Position numbers and translations under genes: made by a program
Notes under the pieces: model-generated
Databases searched by the model: none
What the model saw: the letters and a program-made list of their open reading frames with translations, nothing else
What the model was told of the DNA's origin: nothing
Assembly (NCBI GenBank): GCA_021372615.1
Contig: JAJFUB010000074.1
Location: 1-64,000, forward strand
Origin: a bacterium
GTDB lineage: Bacteria > Armatimonadota > Zipacnadia > Zipacnadales > UBA11051
Direction: 5' to 3'
DNA length: 64,000 bases
In this document: positions 1 to 7,609 of the stretch, piece after piece
How positions within the stretch are numbered: the first letter of the stretch is position 1
Layout: each line of letters starts with the position of its first letter

Positions 1-677
1 AAGCGGGGTATGCCGTGGTCAATGCCGGCGACCGTCTGGACCGCACGGCGCAGCTCAAGCCGATGATGTACCTGCGCGGCATGGAGCAGACGTACCTGGA
101 CCTGGCGCTCAACCCCTACGTGGCCGAGGCCATCATTGCCCACATCGTGGCCTACTTCCTGCAGTACAATGAGCGCGTCTTCGCCGCGGCTGGCGGGGCC
201 ATTGACATCTTCATGATGGGCGACGACTTCGGCACCCAGCAGGGCCCGATGATGAGCCTGGTGACGTGGCGGCGCTTCTTCCGCCCCGGCTTCGCGGCGT
301 TCATCGAGCTGGCGCACCGGCATGGCCTGCGGGTCATGCACCACACGTGCGGCAGCGTCGTGGAGCTGATCCCGGACTTCATCGCCTGCGGGCTGGATAT
401 CCTCCAGTCGCTGCAACCGCAGGCCGCGGGGATGGACCTGGGGCGACTGCGGCGGGAGTTCGGGCGCGACCTGTGCTTCCAGGGCGGCATCGACATCCAG
501 GGAGTGCTGCCGCACGGCACGCCGGCGCAGGTGCGCGAGCACGTGCGGAGCCAGATCGAGGCCGCCGGGCGCGAGGGCGGCTACATCCTGTGCACCGCCC
601 ACAACCTCCAGCCCGACACGCCCCTGGACAATGCCCTGGCGCTGTTCGAGGCGTACGAGGAGTTCGGCCGAGGCTAG
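1..677 (+). CDS. Uroporphyrinogen decarboxylase-like (URO-D family) protein, C-terminal part
   Basis: The reading frame is open to the left edge, so the 5' end lies outside the window; the codons before the GTG at 15 continue in frame. The visible ~225 residues show the C-terminal half of the URO-D/corrinoid-methyltransferase TIM barrel: a GDDFGTQ segment, HTCGSV (His-Thr-Cys-Gly), LDILQSLQPQA and FQGGIDIQ strands, ending near a PDTPLDN loop. Proteins of this type in carbohydrate-rich environmental genomes are usually not haem-pathway HemE but uncharacterised or methyl-transfer members; the HTCG segment resembles the zinc/methyl-handling region of that group. Substrate cannot be decided. The gene is followed by a 333-nt non-coding stretch with hairpins, so it probably ends its own transcript. 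Confidence 0.8.
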   Translation, partial: AGYAVVNAGDRLDRTAQLKPMMYLRGMEQTYLDLALNPYVAEAIIAHIVAYFLQYNERVFAAAGGAIDIFMMGDDFGTQQGPMMSLVTWRRFFRPGFAAFIELAHRHGLRVMHHTCGSVVELIPDFIACGLDILQSLQPQAAGMDLGRLRREFGRDLCFQGGIDIQGVLPHGTPAQVREHVRSQIEAAGREGGYILCTAHNLQPDTPLDNALALFEAYEEFGRG

Positions 678-1010
678 GGTCGTGTCCGGGACGGCGGTCC
701 TGCCCGACCCCATCCGACAGTAGCGCGGGCGGCCTCGCCCGCGCGGGCAGGCGAGGCCGCCTGCCCTACTGGGATTCGTCTTCTCGCAGGGGGCAGGTGA
801 CGTGCCTGCAGCCCCGGGAAGGGGTCAGGGCCTCGGCGGCGAATAGGGGAACCGTGCGGACGCCGGACACTCTGGCGTCCGCGACACCCCATGTGACGTG
901 GGACACCAGCGCGGCGGGCCGAGGCCCGCCGCGACATCGGGGTGCGGGCCGGGCGTCATCGGTACGGCCGTGCGCCACCCCCACCATCTACAGAGAGGAC
1001 GTAAGACCGC
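678..1010. other. Long intergenic region with several hairpins, no gene
   Basis: This 333-nt gap holds no convincing reading frame on either strand. It contains the double-hairpin repeat at 718-771, a perfect 9-bp stem at 856-864/874-882 and an 11-bp GC-rich stem at 910-920/923-933 with almost no loop. The end carries a purine-rich AGAGAGGA a few bases before the ATG at 1011, which can serve as ribosome binding site for the GH4 gene. No clear sigma-70 promoter was found. Confidence 0.6.
718..771. repeat. Double-hairpin intergenic repeat, copy 1
   Basis: The copy begins with CAGTA and ends with TACTG. Between them sit two perfect 9-bp hairpins back to back: 723-744 (stem GCGCGGGCG, loop GCCT) and 745-766 (stem GGGCAGGCG, loop AGGC). 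The two hairpins are diverged inverted copies of each other that differ by paired changes keeping the stems intact. The same design recurs at 22137, 59262 and, rearranged, 61734. It resembles REP/BIME-type elements in form; no transposase is linked. Confidence 0.8.
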
Positions 1011-2345
1011 ATGGCGAAGATCGCTTTCATCGGCGCAGGCAGTTTTGGTTTCACCCGCACCCTGGTCAAGGACATTCTCACCTTTCCGGCGCTGGCGGAT
1101 GCCGAGTTGGCCCTGATGGACATTGACCCGGAGCGTCTGGAGTACAGCAAGCGCGCCTGCGAGCGCATTGTCAAAGAGGGGAACTACCCCGCCAAGGTGA
1201 CGGCGACGATGGACCGGCGCGAGGCCCTGGCGGGCGCCGACGCCGTGCTGGTGACGATCCTCGCCGGCAGCACGCAAGTATGGCGGCATGACATCGAGAT
1301 CCCCAAGAAGTTCGGGGTAGACACCAACGTGGGCGACACGCGCGGCCCGTCCGGCATCTTCCGCGCCCTGCGCACCATCCCCGTGATGGTCAGCATCTGC
1401 AAGGACATGGAAGAGTTGTGCCCCAAGGCCATCATGCTCAACTACACCAACCCGATGGCGATGAACTGTCGGGCCATGCAGCGCTCGACGAGCGTGGCCG
1501 TGAGCGGCCTGTGTCACAGCGTCCAGGGCACCGCGTACATGATGGCCAACTGGATCGGCGCGCCGGCCAACGAGATTGACTACGTCTGCGCCGGTATCAA
1601 CCACCTATCGTGGTTTGTCAAGTTCCTGTGGAAGGGCGAGGACGCCTACCCGCTGCTGCGCCAGGCGATGAAGAAGAAGGCCGTCTACGAGCACGAGCGG
1701 GTGCGCAACGAGATGTTCCTGGCCTTCGACTACTATGTGACCGAGTCCAGCGGCCACAACTCCGAGTACAACGCCTGGTTCCGCAAGCGCCAGGACCTGA
1801 TCGACAAATACTGCCTGGACACCAATGACAACACCGGCTGGAACCCCGGCGAGTACGCCTACATCCTCAAGCACTACCTGGCCCGCGAGAAGAGCTGGAA
1901 GAAGGACATCATCGCCTGGCTCGACAACCCGGCGCCGCTGAACCTGGCCCGCGGCCATGAGTACGCCGCCTCGATCATCAACGCCTGGCTGGGCGGCGAC
2001 CCCTTCCAGTTCAACGGCAATGTGCCCAACACCGGCCTGGTCACGAACCTGCCGGACAACTGCTGCGTGGAGATCCCGGTCTTCGCCACGCGCGGCATGC
2101 TCAACCCGATCTTCGTCGGGGCGCTGCCGCCGCAGTGCGCGGCGCTGACCGGCCTGCAGGTCAATGTCGAGGAGATGGCCGTCGAGGCCGCCCTCACCGG
2201 CGACCCGCGCCAGGTCTACTACGCCATCGCCCACGATCCGCTGACCGCCGCGGTGTTGTCGCTGGCCGAGATCCGCGACATGGTCAAGGCGATGCTCAAG
2301 AAGAACGAGGCCTACCTGCCACAGTTCAGCACGATCAAGTTCTGA
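1011..2345 (+). CDS. GH4 family NAD-dependent alpha-glycosidase (alpha-glucosidase/galactosidase type)
   Basis: The 444-residue protein matches the usual GH4 length. It opens with a Rossmann NAD-binding segment ([12 protein letters not shown], residues 4-15), has an acidic DID at the end of the second strand (~37-39), NYTNP at ~144, GLCHSVQG at ~166-173 and GINHLSW at ~195-201; Cys168 and His198 are the expected divalent-metal ligands. GH4 enzymes oxidise C3 of the sugar with NAD+, eliminate the glycosidic group and need Mn2+ and reducing conditions, so this is a cytoplasmic enzyme; no signal peptide is seen. The sequence style is closest to the MelA/LplD branch (alpha-galactosidase, alpha-glucosidase or galacturonosidase); the exact sugar cannot be named. 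It is followed by a terminator-like hairpin. Confidence 0.9.
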   Translation: MAKIAFIGAGSFGFTRTLVKDILTFPALADAELALMDIDPERLEYSKRACERIVKEGNYPAKVTATMDRREALAGADAVLVTILAGSTQVWRHDIEIPKKFGVDTNVGDTRGPSGIFRALRTIPVMVSICKDMEELCPKAIMLNYTNPMAMNCRAMQRSTSVAVSGLCHSVQGTAYMMANWIGAPANEIDYVCAGINHLSWFVKFLWKGEDAYPLLRQAMKKKAVYEHERVRNEMFLAFDYYVTESSGHNSEYNAWFRKRQDLIDKYCLDTNDNTGWNPGEYAYILKHYLAREKSWKKDIIAWLDNPAPLNLARGHEYAASIINAWLGGDPFQFNGNVPNTGLVTNLPDNCCVEIPVFATRGMLNPIFVGALPPQCAALTGLQVNVEEMAVEAALTGDPRQVYYAIAHDPLTAAVLSLAEIRDMVKAMLKKNEAYLPQFSTIKF

Positions 2346-2370
2346 GCGGCCGGGCACGCGACAGTCTGGG

Positions 2371-2401
2371 GCGCCACGGCCGGCAGGTCCGGTCGTGGCG
2401 C
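2371..2401 (+). terminator. Putative terminator after the GH4 gene
   Basis: A 13-bp stem (2371-2383 with 2389-2401, one G-U pair in RNA) closes a 5-nt loop 26 nt after the GH4 stop codon and is followed by the pyrimidine-rich TTCGTCTTCC. There is no pure U tract, so this is a structure-based call. Confidence 0.5.
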
Positions 2402-2433
2402 TTCGTCTTCCTGGCCTACGGAGGTGCGCCGCC

Positions 2434-3795
2434 GTGAGAGGCGCTCACATCGTTGCCCTTGCCCTGCTCACCGGCGCCGCCATCACGAGTCCCTCAAGGA
2501 GTGCCCACATGGACTGGCAAGTCGGTCTCGCCCGTCGTGTGCTCACGCCGCAGACGCCGGTGTGGCTGGCCGGCTACGGCACCAAACGCGCCCCCGAGGG
2601 CAAGCTGCATGACCTGTGGGTCAAGGTGCTGGCCCTGCAGGACCCGTCGGGCAAGCGTGTGGTCATGGCCACGACCGACCACATGGGCATGTCACGCACC
2701 ATCTACGACAGCCTGACCGCCAAGGTCAAGGCCCGCTGTGGCCTCGCCGCCGCCGACTTCATGGTGACCTTCTCGCACAACCACTGCGGTCCGGTCCTCA
2801 AGGACGACCTGGTGGACTACTACCCCCTCGATGACGAGCAGCGCCGGCTCATTGATGAGTACACCGCGTGGATGGAAGACCAGGTGGTGGACGCCTGTGC
2901 CGAGGCGCTGGCGAACCTGCGTCCGGCGCGCCTCCTCAAGAGCGAGGGGAAGTGCACCTTCGCCGTCAACCGCCGCGAGAACACCGAGGCTGACGTGGCG
3001 GCCGGCAAGCCCCTGAAGGGTGTAGTGGACCATGCCGTGCCGGTGCTGGCGATCAAGAGCCCCGAGGGCGCCCTGCGCGGCGTCCTCTTCGGCTACGCCT
3101 GCCATCCGACGACCCTCTCGTTCAACCAGTGGTGCGGCGACTACCCCGGCTGGGCGCAACTGGCCCTGGAAGCCGACCATCCGGGCCTGACCGCCGCCTT
3201 CTTCAACGCCTGCGGCGCGGACGCCAACCCCATCCCCCGGCGGCAGCTCGAACTGGCCGAGAAGTACGGCAAGATGCTGGCCGAGTCGGTCGAGCAGGTG
3301 CTGGCCGGGGAGATGCAGCCGGTAGCCACGGGCCTGAGTACGGCGTTGGAGTGGGTGGACTTGCCCTACGAGAAGCTCGTGACACGCGAGACGCTGGAGC
3401 CGGTCGCCAACGGCCAGAGCGCCCTGCACGCCCGCTGGGCCAAGCGGATGCTCAAGCTGATTGACCAGGGCGTGCAGTTCCCGACCTCCTACTCGTACCC
3501 CGTGCAGGCGTGGCGGATCGGCGACGAACTGCTGCTCATCGCCATCGGCGGCGAAGCAGTGGTGGACTACGCGCTGCGCTTCAAGCGGGAGTTCGGGCCG
3601 CGCGCGTGGGTGTGCGGCTATGCCAACGACATGGCAGCGTACATCCCCTCGCGGCGAGTGTGGGAGGAGGGCGGCTATGAGGGCGGCCCGCACCTGGACG
3701 AGTACGGCCGCCCGGCCTGGCGCTGGGCGGGGGACGTGGAGGACCGCATCGCGGGGGCGGTGCACCGGGTCGGTGCGCAGGCGGAGGCAAGGTAG
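2434..3795 (+). CDS. Neutral/alkaline ceramidase-like N-terminal domain protein
   Basis: The 453-residue protein has the neutral-ceramidase N-terminal fold pattern: an opening with LTPQTPVWLAGYG, TDHMGM, FSHNHCGP (His-x-His zinc-ligand region), GYACHPTTL and GDYPGW, then FNACGADANP. Family members hydrolyse the amide of ceramides or act on related lipids or sugars; environmental homologues of this length lack the C-terminal Ig-like domain of true ceramidases (~650-700 aa). GTG at 2434 has a strong GGAGG at 2420-2424 and would add a hydrophobic leader (IVALALLTGAAI), implying export. ATG at 2509 also has AAGGAG at 2496-2501 and begins exactly at the conserved fold, so a leaderless cytoplasmic form is possible. 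It abuts the next gene (stop followed directly by ATG 3796), indicating one operon through 6676. Confidence 0.75.
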   Translation: MRGAHIVALALLTGAAITSPSRSAHMDWQVGLARRVLTPQTPVWLAGYGTKRAPEGKLHDLWVKVLALQDPSGKRVVMATTDHMGMSRTIYDSLTAKVKARCGLAAADFMVTFSHNHCGPVLKDDLVDYYPLDDEQRRLIDEYTAWMEDQVVDACAEALANLRPARLLKSEGKCTFAVNRRENTEADVAAGKPLKGVVDHAVPVLAIKSPEGALRGVLFGYACHPTTLSFNQWCGDYPGWAQLALEADHPGLTAAFFNACGADANPIPRRQLELAEKYGKMLAESVEQVLAGEMQPVATGLSTALEWVDLPYEKLVTRETLEPVANGQSALHARWAKRMLKLIDQGVQFPTSYSYPVQAWRIGDELLLIAIGGEAVVDYALRFKREFGPRAWVCGYANDMAAYIPSRRVWEEGGYEGGPHLDEYGRPAWRWAGDVEDRIAGAVHRVGAQAEAR

Positions 3796-4602
3796 ATGCG
3801 TCCGATCGTGTTGGCAGCACTGGCCATGGTGGCCTTCACGTCGGTCTGCCTCGCCCAGCCCGGCCCACCGGTGCTGGCGCCGGGGCGCTGGTTCACCGTC
3901 ACCTTCCCGGACCTGCCGCCGACGCTGTTCGCGCTGAACACCCAGCGCACCGACCCGGCGCAGATGACCGTCTTCCTCCCGCGCAACTACGATCCGCAAC
4001 ACAGCCATCCACTGTTCATCTTCCTGAACGGCTGGGACGGCGGCAACGCCGGCAACCCTGGCATCGCGCGGGCCCTATCGGAGGAACGGGACTTCGTGTG
4101 CGTAGCCATGCCCCTGTTCAAGGAGCGTCTCGACCTCTCGATTGCGCCCGAGACCCGCAGGATCCTGGTCCAGGACGGTGACGGTCGCTACGCTTGGCCG
4201 TACTACAAGGCGATGCTGCAGAAGCTCGATGAACTGGTACCGAACCTCGACCCCGCGCACCAGATACTGGGTGGCTTCTCGAATGGGGCCCACATGGTTG
4301 CCGGGCTGGTCAACGAGAGTGACGGCGAGGCCGCCGGCCGCTTCTCCGCGTTCCTGCTCGGCGATGGCGGAGGCGGCTTGCGCCGCTTCGACCTGCTGAA
4401 GGGCAGGCCGCTGCTGATGGTGTGCGGCGTGTGGCGACCGAAGCCCGAACCCGCGCTCGCGGCAGGGGTCAAGCTAACCATATACCGGATGGCCGAGGCC
4501 AGGCACGCCTTTCCCGACACGGAGTACCCCGCAGTGCGGGAGTGGCTGCGCGGGCCGGCGTTGCAGACAGTCGTGCCTGAGGCGAATGGAGGAATGGAAT
4601 GA
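3796..4602 (+). CDS. Secreted esterase-like alpha/beta hydrolase, paralog A
   Basis: The 268-residue protein has a cleavable signal peptide (residues 1-20, ending CLAQ) and an alpha/beta-hydrolase body resembling poly-specific esterases or the PHB-depolymerase-like group: MTVFLPRNYD strand, FIFLNGWDGG oxyanion region, GGFSNGAH nucleophile elbow (Ser near residue 164) and a late His in EARHAFPDTEYP. It starts directly after the ceramidase-like gene and overlaps the next gene by ATGA, so it is translationally coupled. The following gene is a close paralog; the first ~60 residues after the leader are almost identical, the C-terminal halves differ clearly. Substrate is unknown; deacylation of a sugar or lipid fits the neighbours. 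Confidence 0.65.
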   Translation: MRPIVLAALAMVAFTSVCLAQPGPPVLAPGRWFTVTFPDLPPTLFALNTQRTDPAQMTVFLPRNYDPQHSHPLFIFLNGWDGGNAGNPGIARALSEERDFVCVAMPLFKERLDLSIAPETRRILVQDGDGRYAWPYYKAMLQKLDELVPNLDPAHQILGGFSNGAHMVAGLVNESDGEAAGRFSAFLLGDGGGGLRRFDLLKGRPLLMVCGVWRPKPEPALAAGVKLTIYRMAEARHAFPDTEYPAVREWLRGPALQTVVPEANGGME

Positions 4603-5438
4603 TGTCTGGCGCAGCCCCTCGACCCGGTCTTCTGGCCGCACTCGTACTGTTGGCCTCCGGCTGCGTCGCCCAGCCTGGCCCACCGGTGCTGGCGCCGGGT
4701 CGCTGGTTCACCGTCACCTTCCCGGACCTGCCGCCCACGCTCTTCGACCTGCGCAACGAGCGGACCGACCCGGCGCAGATGACCGTCTTCCTGCCGCGCA
4801 ACTACGACCCTCAGCGCCAGCACCCGCTGCTCATCTTCCTCAATGGCGGTGACGGCGGCAACGCCGGCAACCCCGGCGTGGCGCGGGCGCTGACGGAGGA
4901 GCAGGACTTCATCTGCGTGGCCCTGCCGCTGTTCAAGATCAGTCTCGACCCGAACTCGCCGGTCAATAAGTCGCCGGTCATCATCGTTCGGGGCGCGGAT
5001 GGTCAGTACGGCTGGCCGTTCGTTCGGACCATGCTGACCAAGCTCGAACAGATCGTGCCCAACATGGACCCGGCCCATCGCATTCTCGGTGGTTTCTCCA
5101 ACGGCGCGCACGCGACCGCCGCGCTCATTGACGGGTCGGGCGGGGAAGTCACTCGCCTGTTCTCCGCGGTCATGTTCGGCGAGGGCGGGGGTGGGCTGCA
5201 GCACTATGAGCTGCTCAAGGGCAAGCCTTTCCTCATGATCTCCAGCAACGCCAAGTCCCTGCCACGCGCTCAGGAGATCACTGACGCGGCGAAGGCGGCT
5301 GGAGCGCAGACGACGCTCATCTTCGAGGACATCGGCCAGCACGGCTTCCCGCCGGCCGCGTACCCGAAGATCAGGGAGTGGCTGCGCGGACCGGCACTCG
5401 GAGGAGCCGCGAGGGAAGACAACGGAGGCGTCGAATGA
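4599..5438 (+). CDS. Secreted esterase-like alpha/beta hydrolase, paralog B
   Basis: The 279-residue protein is a tandem duplicate of the preceding gene. It has a short leader ending near GCVAQ, where the Cys could also form a weak lipobox (LLASGC), so a lipid anchor is possible here but not in paralog A. It keeps MTVFLPRNYD, the glycine-rich FLNGGDGGN loop, GGFSNGAH with the presumed nucleophile Ser, and a C-terminal GQHGFP with the candidate catalytic His. The ATG overlaps the previous stop (ATGATG context) and its own stop overlaps the next start by ATGA. Coupling to two secreted neighbours suggests joint action on one extracellular substrate. Confidence 0.65.
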   Translation: MMSGAAPRPGLLAALVLLASGCVAQPGPPVLAPGRWFTVTFPDLPPTLFDLRNERTDPAQMTVFLPRNYDPQRQHPLLIFLNGGDGGNAGNPGVARALTEEQDFICVALPLFKISLDPNSPVNKSPVIIVRGADGQYGWPFVRTMLTKLEQIVPNMDPAHRILGGFSNGAHATAALIDGSGGEVTRLFSAVMFGEGGGGLQHYELLKGKPFLMISSNAKSLPRAQEITDAAKAAGAQTTLIFEDIGQHGFPPAAYPKIREWLRGPALGGAAREDNGGVE

Positions 5439-6676
5439 CCTTAGCACGGATGGCTCTGTCGGCGCTATTGCTGCACGGTGGTCTCATCTCACTTGCGGAG
5501 GCGGTGCCTGTGGCCCAACTGACTCTCAAGAGCAGCGAACCCCTGAGTGCCTCGTCCAAGCTGATGCACGCCAGCTACCTCAAGGCCGAAGGCCCGGAGA
5601 TGGTGCGCCTGGGCGGTGTCTCGCCCGACAACGGCCGCACCTGGCACGACGTGCCGGTCACGCCCAACTTCGACCAGGACCTCCCGCAAGGCTACCGTCG
5701 CGAGAGCTTTCCGCTCTTCGTGGACCACACCAACGGGCGGATCGTCCGGCTGGTGCCCTCGATGGACACCGAGGGCCTCGACCCCACCATCGTCGAGCCG
5801 CCCATTGCCCTGCAGACGTACTACCTCCGCTACCGCGTGAGCCTCGACCAGGGCAAGACGTGGCTCTTCGATGACGTGGTCGTGCAGAACGGTCACACGC
5901 CGGTGAAGCCCTTCGAGGGCGTGGTTCGCGGCCGCAACGGCATCTTCATGGGCGATGTCGGCTCGCAGATCATCCGCACGCAGGCCGGCAAGATCATCAT
6001 CCCGGCGCAAGCGTGCCTGCTGGGCGAGGACGGCAAGCTGTCCAACCCCGGCGGCGGCTTCACCTACACCGATGTGGTGATGGTCATCGGCACCTGGCAG
6101 GAGGACGGCCACCTCACGTGGGAGATCAGCCGCGTTGAGGGCGACCCGGCGCGGACCACGCGCGGGGTCATTGAGCCCACCCTCGCGCAGTTCGACGACG
6201 GACGGATCCTGTGCGTCATGCGCGGGAGCAACGGGGGCAGCAAGGACCCGGACTGCAAGCTCCCCGGCACCCGCTGGTGGTGCATGTCGGCAGACGGCGG
6301 ATACCACTGGACGAAGCCGGAGCCGTGGACCTATGAGGATGGACAGCCGTTCTTCTCGCCCTCAAGCATGTCGCAACTGCTGCAGCACTCCAGCGGGCGC
6401 GTGTTCTGGATCGGGAACTTGTGCGCCACGAACCCACGGGCTAACGACCCGCGCCACCCGCTGGTGATCGGGCAGGTGGACCCGAAGACACTGGGTCTGA
6501 TCCGCCAGAGCGTGCTCGTCGTGGATGACAAGCAGCCGGAGGAGGCGGGGCTGAACCTGTCGCACTTCTGGGGGATAGAGGACCGCGAGACCGGCGACAT
6601 CGTCATCGCCGGGGCGCGCTACTCGCAGGGCTACAAGGAAACCCACCCGCACCTGTGGCGTATTGGTGTGAAGTAG
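5435..6676 (+). CDS. Exported BNR/Asp-box (sialidase-superfamily) protein
   Basis: The start chosen is ATG 5435, which overlaps the previous stop by ATGA and has GGAGG just upstream; it gives a 413-residue protein with a signal peptide (ALSALLLHGGLISLAEA). The body contains Asp-box motifs of six-bladed beta-propellers: SPDNGRTW (~68), SLDQGKTW (~140) and SADGGYHW (~287), plus EPTLAQFDDGRILCVMRG, which matches an active-site strand (E and R) of exo-alpha-sialidases. Such proteins are annotated as sialidase or exo-alpha-sialidase, but most uncharacterised ones act on other sugars. As last gene of the ceramidase-esterase run it suggests an operon that strips a complex glycolipid or glycan. Confidence 0.7.
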   Translation: MTLARMALSALLLHGGLISLAEAVPVAQLTLKSSEPLSASSKLMHASYLKAEGPEMVRLGGVSPDNGRTWHDVPVTPNFDQDLPQGYRRESFPLFVDHTNGRIVRLVPSMDTEGLDPTIVEPPIALQTYYLRYRVSLDQGKTWLFDDVVVQNGHTPVKPFEGVVRGRNGIFMGDVGSQIIRTQAGKIIIPAQACLLGEDGKLSNPGGGFTYTDVVMVIGTWQEDGHLTWEISRVEGDPARTTRGVIEPTLAQFDDGRILCVMRGSNGGSKDPDCKLPGTRWWCMSADGGYHWTKPEPWTYEDGQPFFSPSSMSQLLQHSSGRVFWIGNLCATNPRANDPRHPLVIGQVDPKTLGLIRQSVLVVDDKQPEEAGLNLSHFWGIEDRETGDIVIAGARYSQGYKETHPHLWRIGVK

Positions 6677-6760
6677 TAGCGCCACCGGGCAGGAACGGTC
6701 GGGCCGGACCGCGAACGATACTATAGTCTTCCACGGGGTCCACCCGAAAGGAGCACTACC

Positions 6761-7465
6761 ATGTGGCGCCGCAACGGTTTCACACTGATTGAGCTTCTCG
6801 TGGTCATCGCCATCATCGCGATTCTCGCGGCCATTCTCTTCCCCGTGTTTGCCAAGGCGAGAGAGAAGGCTCGGCAGGCGAGCTGTTTGTCCAACTGCAA
6901 GCAGCTCGGATTGGCTTTCATGCAGTACGCCCAGGACTATGACGAACTGATGCCCCCGGCACGGACGGACTGCGCAACGCCGGGCTATGTCTATGGCAAC
7001 TACCGGTACTGGTCGGAACTGATGGAGCCCTACCTGAAGAACCGCCAGATACTGCTGTGTCCGTCGGACGCCTCGCCCTGGGGGTCCGGCGTCGGCGCCA
7101 TACAGCCCTACCTCTATTTCTCGTATGGCTACAACATCAACTACCTGGCGACCGAGCCCAGTCCCAGCGTGCCTGTCCTGGGCCTGGCCGGCCGCTCACT
7201 GAGCATCATCCAGCGCCCCGCGGAGAAGGTCCTGCTCTGCGACAGCGACTCGCTGTTCTCCAGCGGCATCGCTGTCAACCTCTGGACGGGCGACCCCAAC
7301 GGCTACGGCGACGACGTGGCTACGGCCGGCGCGACCCGCCACAACGGCGGGGTGAACGTGGGCTACTGCGATGGCCACGGCAAGTGGCAGCAGTGCGCCG
7401 CAAAGACAGCGCCCTGGCCCGGCTTTGTCACCAACCTGTGGAAGTGGCAGGCCGACGCGCAGTAG
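6761..7465 (+). CDS. Type II secretion/prepilin-like protein with H-X9-DG motif (DUF1559-like)
   Basis: The 234-residue protein begins with a prepilin N-terminus: short basic leader, Gly-Phe cleavage site and the helix [18 protein letters not shown], then [19 protein letters not shown] and [10 protein letters not shown]. The C-terminus carries [16 protein letters not shown], the His-X9-Asp-Gly motif of this family. AAAGGAG at 6747-6753 gives a good ribosome site. Such genes occur in dozens to hundreds of copies in Armatimonadota and planctomycetes, and their role (pseudopilin, surface fibre) is not established. No pilus assembly gene is nearby. It is the best taxonomic marker in the window. 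Confidence 0.9.
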   Translation: MWRRNGFTLIELLVVIAIIAILAAILFPVFAKAREKARQASCLSNCKQLGLAFMQYAQDYDELMPPARTDCATPGYVYGNYRYWSELMEPYLKNRQILLCPSDASPWGSGVGAIQPYLYFSYGYNINYLATEPSPSVPVLGLAGRSLSIIQRPAEKVLLCDSDSLFSSGIAVNLWTGDPNGYGDDVATAGATRHNGGVNVGYCDGHGKWQQCAAKTAPWPGFVTNLWKWQADAQ

Positions 7466-7492
7466 GGCCAGACCGTACCCGACTTGACCTCC

Positions 7493-7518
7493 CAGGCAGC
7501 GCCACCCGGCGCTGCCTG
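7493..7518 (+). terminator. Perfect 11-bp hairpin downstream of the prepilin-like gene
   Basis: The stem 7493-7503 pairs perfectly with 7508-7518 around an ACCC loop, 27 nt after the stop codon. It is followed by TGTGGTTCTG rather than a U run. It probably protects or ends the prepilin-like transcript. Confidence 0.5.
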
Positions 7519-7609
7519 TGTGGTTCTGCGGGCAGGTCGCCGCGGGCGGGCGGGCGAACAGGCCAGCAGCGAGCGTTGCCGCATACCTCATGGCTCGCCC
7601 TCAGGCTCC

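Noticed and set aside
266-1126. 286-codon plus-strand frame overlapping the URO-D gene and the intergenic hairpins
   Set aside because: Arg/Ala/Gly-rich, out of frame with the URO-D gene, spans repeats and ends inside the GH4 gene; no domain.
6699-6727. Promoter TATAGT before the prepilin-like gene
   Set aside because: The -10-like box at 6722-6727 has no -35 partner at a proper distance; recorded as too weak for a feature.
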